From the NCBI GenBank assembly GCA_030611285.1, contig JAUWQC010000003.1, positions 1 through 18,595 of the forward strand: DNA of 18,595 nucleotides, in the 5' to 3' direction. The DNA is from a bacterium. GTDB taxonomy: Bacteria > Actinomycetota > Humimicrobiia > Humimicrobiales > Humimicrobiaceae. A program made the position numbers and the translations under genes. The notes under the pieces are model-generated. The model did not search any database and was not told where the DNA came from. It worked only from the letters and a program-made list of their open reading frames with translations. Positions 1 to 6,793 of the stretch are shown here, piece by piece; position 1 is the stretch's first letter, and each line of letters begins with the position of its first letter.

Positions 1-35
1 TTTTTTATAAATTTTAATAAATTTTAAGTATAGGG

Positions 36-959
36 GTGATTAAAATAGCCAGGTTAATCAGTGGGACTAGAATCTCACAGGACATTAAAAATGAAATAAC
101 CGAAGAAGTAAAAGAGATGAAAAGGACAAAAGGAATTGTGCCGGGTCTTTCGGTAATACTTGTGGGGGATAATCCTGCTTCGAAAGTGTATGTGAGAAGC
201 AAACAGAAAGGATGTGAAGAGGTTGGTTTTAAATCTGAAACTATAAGAATGGATAAGAGCGCGCCTACCGAAGATGTATTAAAGGAATTAGATAGATTGA
301 ATAACAGGGAAGATATTCATGGTATTTTGGTTCAACTTCCATTGCCGGAACAGATAGATAAAGCAAAGGTTCTGGAAGCAATATATCCTGAAAAAGATGT
401 GGATGGATTTCATCCTGTAAATATAGGAAAGTTGGTAACCCAGCAAAAGTGTCTGGTGCCGGCAACACCCTTGGGTATTATAGAAATGTTAAAAAGAGAA
501 AATATAGTAATAAAAGGCAAGAATGTTACTGTGGTGGGCCATAGTGAAATAGTCGGAAAACCTGTGAGCCTGCTTCTTTTAAATGAATGGGCTACGGTTA
601 CTATATGCCATATTGAAACCAGAGATCTAAAAATTCATACCATAGATGCGGATATCCTGATCGTAGCTACCGGCGTATCATATTTAATTAAGGGTGATAT
701 GGTTAAAGAGGGGGCTGTGGTTATAGATGTAGGAATCAACAGGATTACAAAAGATAAGGCGAACCAGGAACTCCTGGAATGGAGAAAAGAGGACTTTGAA
801 AATAAAGGCGCTACATTAATTGGGGATGTAGATTTCCTAAGAGTAGAACCTAAGGCTAGCTATATATCACCGGTACCGGGTGGAGTAGGACCTATGACCA
901 TTGCTATGCTGCTCAGCAATACGTTGAAGGCAGCAAAGAATATTGTTGGTATGAAATAG
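36..959 (+). CDS. folD: Bifunctional methylenetetrahydrofolate dehydrogenase/cyclohydrolase FolD
   Basis: Interconverts 5,10-methylene-, 5,10-methenyl- and 10-formyl-tetrahydrofolate in cytosolic one-carbon metabolism. The 307-aa product is slightly longer than the usual 280-300. The family signature YVRSKQK holds the catalytic Tyr52 and Lys56. VQLPLP follows near residue 99, then DVDGFHPVN at about 121, a Rossmann nucleotide-binding motif VVGHSEIVGKP at 166-176, and the C-terminal block ISPVPGGVGPMT. Two positions differ from the textbook pattern: PATP replaces PCTP near 142, and His169 replaces the usual Arg of VVGRS. The start is a GTG inside AGGGGTGATTAAA. No upstream ATG exists in the window, and the bases before it are A/T only. 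The gene converges on the radical-SAM gene, leaving an 11-base gap with no clear terminator. The family assignment is secure. Confidence 0.96.
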   Translation: MIKIARLISGTRISQDIKNEITEEVKEMKRTKGIVPGLSVILVGDNPASKVYVRSKQKGCEEVGFKSETIRMDKSAPTEDVLKELDRLNNREDIHGILVQLPLPEQIDKAKVLEAIYPEKDVDGFHPVNIGKLVTQQKCLVPATPLGIIEMLKRENIVIKGKNVTVVGHSEIVGKPVSLLLLNEWATVTICHIETRDLKIHTIDADILIVATGVSYLIKGDMVKEGAVVIDVGINRITKDKANQELLEWRKEDFENKGATLIGDVDFLRVEPKASYISPVPGGVGPMTIAMLLSNTLKAAKNIVGMK

Positions 960-970
960 AAACCGGATAA

Positions 971-2347
971 TTAAGAGTCATTCATATATTTCTTCAATAT
1001 TTTTTCTCCCCTTAATCTTAAGAATGTATCCAGGACTTCCTGATATCTTTCACATATTGGTTTGCTGTTGTCTTTGTAAATAAGGATAGAAGAATAAGCA
1101 CAGCCGCCCCCGCAAAGAGGAGCAAATTTACAGGTCCTGCATTTTTTAATATTAAGTATGGTTCTTTCTGTCCATAACTTTTTTTTATCAGGGTAGAATT
1201 CAAGTTTGGGACTGAATTTTCCAATAGCATAATCAGGATTTCCTATAGATTCCCCGCAGGCATATATATATCCGTCAGGGCAGAAGATATTAAGTTCCAA
1301 CAGGTTGCTCTCACAGTTAATAAATTTGGGAGAGACGTTCGGTGCACCTTTTACTAAATCTAGTATATGTCGTAATGGTTTGAACTTGTAAAAGCCAAAT
1401 GCATCTTCCACCGCTGGGTATTTATCATATACTTTAATCAATCTCTCCAGTAATTTTTCCTCGGGAATTATTATATTATCATAATCCAGGGTACTGTGAT
1501 CTGTAACCAGTGCCAGCATAATGTTAAAATCTGGATGTTTTATCCAGTTCTTCTTAGAAATATATTCATACAAATCAGGAAGATATTCTATATTGGTACT
1601 ATCAATATTTACCCTAACGTTAGTATGAATGTTATTTTTCAGAAGTAAATCTATGCTTTCAGATATTTTATCAAAACTTCCTTTGCCGGAAGGAAACTTT
1701 CTACGTTTGTTGTGGATTTCAGGAGGGCCATCAACGGTTATTTGAAGCATTCGTATTTTTTCTTTTACTGGTAGTAATATGTCAATGAAATCCTTAGCCA
1801 TTACCCCATTGGTGACTATGGTTATAAGGGCATCTTTTTCTTTGGCAAATTTAAGAATCTTTTTTACGAGAGGTTTGCTTTTTAAAAGTAAGGGTTCACC
1901 GCCAAATAATTCCACAGAGTCAACTTTACCGGATTTTTCTTTTGATATTTCTTCTGCAGCATTTATTGCATCATCCAAGATTTTAATGCTCATAAATTTA
2001 TTGGGATTGGAAGGCAGGTCCCTTTGAAAGCAGTAAATACATCTCAGGTTGCATTGGTAGGAAGGACAGAATACAAATCGCAGTAGTCCTGAGGATACTT
2101 TTTTTATATAGTTATTATAAAGCTCAACTAGTATTTCATCTTCTTTTTTTAAATCATAATAAAGGTAACCTCTCTCAATAAGATTTGAGAGAGGTTCAGT
2201 ATCAATGTTATTAAATTTTTTACCTTCAACTAAACTCCAGATATCATTTTCTATAATATCCAGCGCACCGGTTAAAGTATTATTTATAAGAGTATACCTG
2301 GAGTTTATTCTATGAGAGTAATTATAACCGCTTTGAAATAACTTCAT
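971..2347 (-). CDS. SPASM-domain radical SAM peptide maturase
   Basis: A 458-aa radical S-adenosylmethionine enzyme that probably modifies the 39-aa peptide encoded just upstream. The N-terminal ~85 residues resemble the small recognition domain found in front of many RiPP maturases; this assignment is an inference from position and composition. The radical SAM core begins at CPSYQCNLRCIYC, where Cys99, Cys103 and Cys106 form the CxxxCxxC [4Fe-4S] site. GGEP follows at 149-152 and VTNG at 178-181. A C-terminal SPASM domain carries Cys345, 356, 364, 403, 406, 412, 416 and 432 (CxxC, then CGGGC), enough for two auxiliary clusters. This architecture is shared with anaerobic sulfatase maturases and with peptide cyclases that make thioether or C-C crosslinks. 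No sulfatase is present, and a short Cys/Trp peptide gene sits 22 bases upstream, so peptide maturation is favoured. No ribosome binding site precedes the ATG, which suggests coupling to the upstream gene. The exact chemistry cannot be read from sequence. Confidence 0.92.
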   Translation of the reverse strand: MKLFQSGYNYSHRINSRYTLINNTLTGALDIIENDIWSLVEGKKFNNIDTEPLSNLIERGYLYYDLKKEDEILVELYNNYIKKVSSGLLRFVFCPSYQCNLRCIYCFQRDLPSNPNKFMSIKILDDAINAAEEISKEKSGKVDSVELFGGEPLLLKSKPLVKKILKFAKEKDALITIVTNGVMAKDFIDILLPVKEKIRMLQITVDGPPEIHNKRRKFPSGKGSFDKISESIDLLLKNNIHTNVRVNIDSTNIEYLPDLYEYISKKNWIKHPDFNIMLALVTDHSTLDYDNIIIPEEKLLERLIKVYDKYPAVEDAFGFYKFKPLRHILDLVKGAPNVSPKFINCESNLLELNIFCPDGYIYACGESIGNPDYAIGKFSPKLEFYPDKKKLWTERTILNIKKCRTCKFAPLCGGGCAYSSILIYKDNSKPICERYQEVLDTFLRLRGEKILKKYMNDS

Positions 2348-2369
2348 TTATAAATTACGAGTACAATTA

Positions 2370-2489
2370 TTATGACCAATTCCACCAGAAGCACCATACC
2401 CAGCAGCACATAGGACTAACGTCATCTTTTAGTCCTATCAGAGTTAAGTCCTTATTCCAGAGGTTTTTAGTCTTGTTAATAGATTTCAA
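2370..2489 (-). CDS. Putative Cys/Trp-rich RiPP precursor peptide (39 aa)
   Basis: A short gene with a TTG start at 2489, six bases after a perfect AGGAGG. It reads 39 codons to a TAA at 2370. The N-terminal part begins MKSINKTKNLWNKDLTLIGL and, with a following KDDVSP, looks like a soluble leader. The C-terminal part, residues 27-39, is MCCWVWCFWWNWS: three Cys (28, 29, 33) and five Trp (30, 32, 35, 36, 38) in thirteen residues. Such a lopsided composition in a peptide directly upstream of a SPASM radical-SAM gene, on the same strand and 22 bases away, is the usual layout of precursor plus maturase. An extended -10 promoter lies about 40 bases upstream. I do not recognise the core as a known RiPP family. 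No export gene or dedicated leader protease is adjacent, although an M56 peptidase lies upstream. Coding status is inferred from signals and context, not homology. Confidence 0.8.
   Translation of the reverse strand: MKSINKTKNLWNKDLTLIGLKDDVSPMCCWVWCFWWNWS
2410..2438. repeat. Perfect 10-bp inverted repeat inside the precursor gene
   Basis: Arms ATAGGACTAA (2410-2419) and TTAGTCCTAT (2429-2438) are exactly complementary around a 9-base loop. In the peptide gene the repeat covers the codons for the end of the leader, from about Leu17 to Met27, just before the Cys/Trp core. In mRNA it would fold into a stable hairpin. It could slow translation, protect the transcript or act as a protein-binding site; the sequence does not say which. 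Confidence 0.7.
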
Positions 2490-2494
2490 TTGAG

Positions 2495-2500
2495 GCCTCC
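2495..2500 (-). promoter_or_regulatory. Ribosome binding site of the precursor peptide gene
   Basis: Minus-strand AAGGAGGCCTCAATTG: a perfect AGGAGG (plus strand 2495-2500), with five bases (2490-2494) between it and the TTG codon at 2489. It fixes the start of the 39-codon gene and is among the strongest ribosome binding sites in the window. Confidence 0.75.
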
Positions 2501-2528
2501 TTTCTTAGAAGTTGTTTCTTCTTTTAGC

Positions 2529-2537
2529 ATTATACCA
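2529..2537 (-). promoter_or_regulatory. Extended -10 promoter of the precursor/radical-SAM pair
   Basis: Minus-strand TGGTATAAT is a consensus extended -10 (TGnTATAAT). No good -35 is found at the expected distance; the hexamer there is TTATTT, and extended -10 promoters often do without one. Predicted transcription would begin near 2522. That leaves a leader of about 33 bases containing the AGGAGG of the small peptide gene. Confidence 0.6.
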
Positions 2538-2589
2538 GATTAATAATAAAAAAATAATTATTTTAATAGTTTCAGTATATATTTTAAAT

Positions 2590-3654
2590 TTATCTTAAAA
2601 ATAAATAAAAATTATTTATTTTTATTACAAACATTATTTGAATTATTAGAAGTGTCAAAAATAGAATATACATCAGTATTTTAGGAAAGATACGGCTGTA
2701 AATCTTATCTGGATTAGTTTTAATAATCGAGTTAATCCTGTTTCTTAGTCTCACTTGACTGAATAAGCCATGAGGTGTGAATTGGAAGCTTTGTCCTGGT
2801 TGATAGGTGGGTTTTAAAGTTGAAATAGATCTTATTTTTAGAATAATATTAAGAATATTTTTAGCTATTTTTTTTACCGGTTTTCCAGTATATTTCACCA
2901 CGAGTTTATCGCTATCTTTATCCTGCTCAGTTCTAATTAATGAATATGCAATATAGGAAAAGGGATTAAAAAAGAGTAAGTCTCGTAATATCAATGCAAT
3001 CCAGCCAATAAGATTGTCATTTCTTTTAATATGTGATAATTCGTGTTGAATTAAAACCTCTTTTTCGTCAGTATTTAGCATATCTATTAATTTGGGAGAA
3101 AGAACCAGTGCAAAATTTTTAATTCCTATTATGAAAGGTGAGAAGTAATGCCTATGGGTCAAGCTTACGTAAGGAGCTTTTGTTTTTGTTTTTTGAGTAT
3201 AGTCATCTATAATGGTATAAATCTCAGGAATCTCTTTTCTACCAACTATATCTTCGTGTGCTAAATTTCTATAAAAGAGATAAAGAAGAACCCATCTTAC
3301 AACTAATATTGTGATTATACTAATTATTATTAATAATAGAACTAAATAGTTTATGTCAGAAAAGACTGCTGGACCTCTTTCAAATTCTTTAAACGTATTA
3401 ATAATATTATTTGGGTCAGGTAACCTAATTAAACCTATAATAGGATCTGATTGGGAATATGGTTTATCAATTTTTTCAGAAATAATTATAAACGGTTTTA
3501 TAAGTGGTAGGAAAAAAAATAAAATCCTGATATTCGAATCTTTTATCCTGAAAATAAATAAGAAGAATAGAACTAAAACCAGACTCACAAAACTATCATA
3601 AATAATTGGTAAAATATAATTTGTTAATATTTCTAATAAAACCATTAAATACAA
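2590..3654 (-). CDS. BlaR1-like M56 family membrane metallopeptidase without sensor domain
   Basis: A 354-aa integral membrane protein with a zinc-peptidase motif. Hydrophobic segments lie near residues 8-35, 43-58, 103-128, 215-240 and 326-348. The cytosolic peptidase part contains HELSH at 204-208 (His204, Glu205, His208); a downstream acidic stretch RTEQDKD at 241-247 could supply the third zinc ligand. In BlaR1/MecR1 systems such a peptidase responds to a signal and leads to cleavage of the BlaI repressor. Those proteins are about 580-600 aa and end in an extracellular penicillin-binding domain. Here the protein stops soon after the last membrane segment, so beta-lactam sensing is not supported. 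A BlaI-type gene lies upstream on the same strand, as expected for this pair. The first possible start is TTG at 3654; ATG at 3645 is an alternative, and neither has a clear ribosome binding site. Confidence 0.85.
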   Translation of the reverse strand: MYLMVLLEILTNYILPIIYDSFVSLVLVLFFLFIFRIKDSNIRILFFFLPLIKPFIIISEKIDKPYSQSDPIIGLIRLPDPNNIINTFKEFERGPAVFSDINYLVLLLIIISIITILVVRWVLLYLFYRNLAHEDIVGRKEIPEIYTIIDDYTQKTKTKAPYVSLTHRHYFSPFIIGIKNFALVLSPKLIDMLNTDEKEVLIQHELSHIKRNDNLIGWIALILRDLLFFNPFSYIAYSLIRTEQDKDSDKLVVKYTGKPVKKIAKNILNIILKIRSISTLKPTYQPGQSFQFTPHGLFSQVRLRNRINSIIKTNPDKIYSRIFPKILMYILFLTLLIIQIMFVIKINNFYLFLR

Positions 3655-3851
3655 ATTATATAGAATTTATTGCTATTGTATTACTAAAAAATAAAAAAAT
3701 TAGTATTATCTATCATACTGATATTAATCTAAGATTATAAAAAGTAAAAAAATTTTATCCCTTAAGATTTTTTATTATGATTTACCTCTAAGAAATTTCT
3801 TGAATCTTCCATAAAATATTAGGCTAGTTTATCCAAAATAGGAAAATCTTA
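3655..3851. other. AT-rich spacer between the BlaI-type and M56 genes
   Basis: A spacer of 197 bases made mostly of A and T, apart from the hairpin at its repressor-side end. I see no convincing open reading frame, strong promoter or operator. The length is larger than usual for a tightly coupled BlaI-M56 operon. Confidence 0.4.
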
Positions 3852-3868
3852 TTAAGATTTTCCTATTT
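3836..3868. terminator. 15-bp palindromic hairpin at the end of the BlaI-type gene
   Basis: Arms 3836-3850 and 3854-3868 (AAATAGGAAAATCTT and its complement) pair perfectly around a three-base loop. The repressor stop codon sits in the centre. Only a short T stretch follows on the minus strand, so it may act as a weak rho-independent terminator, an mRNA 3' stabiliser or a partial attenuator before the M56 gene. Confidence 0.5.
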
Positions 3869-4298
3869 CTTTTAATAATCTTTCTATGCCTTCTTTGGAA
3901 ATGTTTTTACTGTCAGATAAAAATTTGGAAACCATGCCACTTGTACTTTCCTCAAGCAATTTATCTGAAACTGATTTTATTATACTTTTTGAAAGTTCTT
4001 TTTTATCAACTGCTGCAGAATAAATATAGGTTTTTGCAGTTTTATTCTGCTTCAGAAGCCCTTTTTCTGCCAGGGTAGTCATTGTTGACATTACGGTTGT
4101 GTAAGGGATAAATCCATGATCCTTGCTTTCAATTTCCTTTCTTAGCATATCCTCATGTACTTCTCTTACTGTTACTTTGCCTTTTACCCATGCAATCTTC
4201 ATTATATCAGCTTCTAAATTGCTTATACTATTAAGGCCATTTATTCCAATTTCTCCTGATTTTTTCTTAATTTCACCAGTCTTTGTCGTCTTTATCAC
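3852..4298 (-). CDS. BlaI/MecI/CopY-family transcriptional repressor
   Basis: A 148-aa protein with the BlaI/MecI winged-helix pattern. The conserved domain starts at about residue 26 with SNLEADIMKIAWVKGKVTVREVHE and continues through TVMSTMTTLAEKGLL to a C-terminal dimerisation half rich in Ser, Lys and Leu. These proteins bind operators as dimers and are inactivated when a partner M56 protease is activated. The partner gene lies directly downstream here. The start chosen is GTG at 4298 within GGTAGGTGATAAAG. The 25 residues before the conserved domain are lysine-rich and not conserved in the family, so a later start is possible. I found no strong TACA...TGTA-type operator; a weak 6-bp repeat GTATTC...GAATAC lies upstream at about 4331-4357. 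The targets, perhaps including the precursor/maturase genes, are not known. Confidence 0.88.
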   Translation of the reverse strand: MIKTTKTGEIKKKSGEIGINGLNSISNLEADIMKIAWVKGKVTVREVHEDMLRKEIESKDHGFIPYTTVMSTMTTLAEKGLLKQNKTAKTYIYSAAVDKKELSKSIIKSVSDKLLEESTSGMVSKFLSDSKNISKEGIERLLKEIGKS

Positions 4299-4686
4299 CT
4301 ACCTTTCTTAAAAATTTTATCAATTAGCTAACTGTATTCTCTATTAAAAACGTGGAATACTTTATACTATTTTTAAGTAAAAATCAAATTATCTTATAAA
4401 CTTATATTACTGGACAATATTTGAATGATTACCTAATTTATTTTAACATAAAATACCAATAGATATGATATTAATATTAAATATTAATTTTTTATATTTT
4501 TTATTATAACATATTATAAATAGGAAATAAAGGCTTCCTTCAGGAAGATGATGATTAGATAAGTCTTTCTAAACTCTACAAAAATTAATATAATATTACG
4601 GATATTGTTTAAGAAAGCTCATTTATAAGAAAATTAGAGCAGACAAATAAAAATTTCTTAAATGGATTACAGGAGAAGAGTATATC
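4299..4686. other. 388-base intergenic region between divergent genes
   Basis: Very AT-rich spacer between the BlaI-type gene (minus) and the corrinoid-activator gene (plus). It must hold divergent promoters, but no clear -35/-10 pair stands out among the many A/T runs. A small hairpin, CTTCCT-TC-AGGAAG, lies at 4534-4547. I found no cobalamin riboswitch-like conserved blocks and no convincing short coding sequence on either strand. Confidence 0.4.
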
Positions 4687-6594
4687 ATGGAAAATGGAAA
4701 GATTAAAATAATTATTGAGCCTATAGGAAAAAGGATATTTCTGAACAAACCGGTATGTGGACTTAAAGCAATTATTGATGCCGGGTTGGGTATAAAATCA
4801 GTCTGCGCTGGAAAAGGAACCTGTGGCAAATGCAGAATAGTTATTTTAAATAAAGAAAAAAAGCCAGCTAACAAAAAAGAACAGGAAATATTAAGCCCTG
4901 ACGAGATTGATAATGGTGTTAGACTGGCGTGTCAGCAAATTTTCGATAGGAATCTCATTATATATATACCTTCATCATCATTGAGTGAGGAGCAGAAACT
5001 TCAGGTTAAGGGCGAGGAGAAGATTATTGAAGTAGATCCTGTCTGCAATAAATATTTTGTAAAATTAAAAGAGGCTGATCTCGGAGATTTAGAATCTGAT
5101 TTTAGTAGAATCAAAAGTTTTCTTAAGAATAAATATAACCTGAAGGTTAATTCAATTGATTACAGGTCACTGGTTGAAATGCCTTCTATTATCAGGAATA
5201 ACTCATGGGAAATTACGGTTACAGTAAGAAATGATGAGATTATTCTGATTGAAGGAAAGGATAGGACAAAAAATAATTTTGGTCTGGCCATTGATCTGGG
5301 AACAACAAAAATTGCTTTTCTGCTTGTCGATTTGGTGACTGGAAAAACAATTGACAGCAAAGGAGTTATGAATCCCCAGGTTAGTTATGGGGAAGATGTA
5401 ATGAGCCGCTTAAATTTTGCTATGCAGAGCCAGGATAATGCAAATAAGATTCAGAAGGTAGTAGCAACTAAAATAAATGAAGCAGTAAGTGAACTTTGCA
5501 GGAAAAATAATTTAACGCATAAAGAAATAACCGAGATGACTGTTGTTGGCAACACTGCTATGCATCACCTGCTGCTGGGATTGCCTGTGAATCAGCTGGG
5601 GTTGTCTCCATTTGTTTCGTTGACTAATGACTCTTTACAAATTAAAGCCAGAGAAATTGGAATTAAAATTGCGCCCGGCGGATATATTTTTTTACCGCCT
5701 CCAATAGCAGGATTTGTAGGATCTGACCATTTAGCTGTGATCCTGGCCACAGAAATACATAAAAAGAAAGGTAACTACCTGGGTATTGATATCGGAACCA
5801 ATACTGAAATTGTATTAAAAAGCGGAAAGAAAATCACCAGTGTTTCTACTGCATCAGGTCCAGCATTTGAAGGAGCACATGTCAAATATGGTATGAGAGC
5901 AGCGCCGGGCGCCATAGAGAGAGTATTAATTGATTCTAAGACTCATATACCGTCTGTCCAGACCATTAATGATATAAAGCCTGTCGGTATTTGCGGTTCC
6001 GGGATTTTAGACGCAATAGCAGAACTGTTAAAGGCTGGCATAATAAACAGGAACGGCAAATTTAAAACTGATTTGGATTGTGTGCGCAGAGATAGCAAAG
6101 GAGAGTTTAGCTATATACTGGCGCCTTCAGGTGATGATAACAGGAGAAGAGAAAATAGTAATGTCCTGGAGAATGGTAAGTGTTTTACTAAGCGGTGTGG
6201 AGAAAAAGATATTTCAATAAACCAAAAAGACATTGTAGAAATTCAACTGGCAAAAGGGGCAATAAGAGCTGGTATTGAAGTATTACTTGAACATGCAGAT
6301 ATAAGCTTTAAAGATATAGACAGAATAATAGTTGCAGGCGCTTTTGGATCTTATATAGACCCTAAAAATGTTATTAATATTGGTATGTTCCCCAATGTTC
6401 AGTTAAGGAAAATCAGGCAGGTCGGCAATGCCGCAGGGGTTGGAGCAAAGATGATTTTAATTTCTAAAAAGCAGAGGGCAAATGCTGAAAAAATAGCTAA
6501 AAAAATTGGATATCTTGAACTGGCTGTATTTCCCAGTTTTAATAATCATTTCATAAACAGTATGCAGTTCCCCGCGCCTGATGAAATAATTTAA
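4687..6594 (+). CDS. [2Fe-2S]/ASKHA corrinoid activation protein (RACo-type, DUF4445)
   Basis: A 635-aa reductive activator of the family that returns oxidised corrinoid proteins from Co(II) to Co(I), coupled to ATP hydrolysis. An N-terminal plant-type [2Fe-2S] domain shows Cys40, Cys46, Cys49 and Cys82 (SVCAGKGTCGKC ... LACQ). A linker domain extends to about residue 195. The C-terminal ASKHA-fold ATPase has phosphate-binding motifs AIDLGTTK near 201-208 and GIDIGTNTE near 365, and ends with the block IVAGAFGSYIDP. Length and domain order match RACo. The ATG at 4687 follows AGGAGA by about ten bases. In acetogens and methyl-degrading anaerobes the gene usually neighbours methyltransferase and corrinoid-protein genes. 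None is present in this window, so the substrate is unknown. Confidence 0.9.
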   Translation: MENGKIKIIIEPIGKRIFLNKPVCGLKAIIDAGLGIKSVCAGKGTCGKCRIVILNKEKKPANKKEQEILSPDEIDNGVRLACQQIFDRNLIIYIPSSSLSEEQKLQVKGEEKIIEVDPVCNKYFVKLKEADLGDLESDFSRIKSFLKNKYNLKVNSIDYRSLVEMPSIIRNNSWEITVTVRNDEIILIEGKDRTKNNFGLAIDLGTTKIAFLLVDLVTGKTIDSKGVMNPQVSYGEDVMSRLNFAMQSQDNANKIQKVVATKINEAVSELCRKNNLTHKEITEMTVVGNTAMHHLLLGLPVNQLGLSPFVSLTNDSLQIKAREIGIKIAPGGYIFLPPPIAGFVGSDHLAVILATEIHKKKGNYLGIDIGTNTEIVLKSGKKITSVSTASGPAFEGAHVKYGMRAAPGAIERVLIDSKTHIPSVQTINDIKPVGICGSGILDAIAELLKAGIINRNGKFKTDLDCVRRDSKGEFSYILAPSGDDNRRRENSNVLENGKCFTKRCGEKDISINQKDIVEIQLAKGAIRAGIEVLLEHADISFKDIDRIIVAGAFGSYIDPKNVINIGMFPNVQLRKIRQVGNAAGVGAKMILISKKQRANAEKIAKKIGYLELAVFPSFNNHFINSMQFPAPDEII

Positions 6595-6793
6595 ATAGAT
6601 ATTCTCACATTCCTATTTTTGTTTATTTAATTCATAGCACTTCTGTATTTATAAATAATATAATAGTCATTTATGTATTTGCAAAATTATACAATAATAC
6701 AATTAAATAATTACTTGGAAAAATAGCATATTTTTAATAAAATTTATCTTACTAAGAAATAGCAAGGAAAATTTAGACCATAGATTTTAATAA

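Noticed and set aside
4534..4547. Small hairpin CTTCCT-TC-AGGAAG upstream of the corrinoid activator, considered as part of a cobalamin riboswitch
   Set aside because: None of the conserved B12-box blocks or the long multi-stem layout is visible, and the two-base loop is too tight; treated as incidental.
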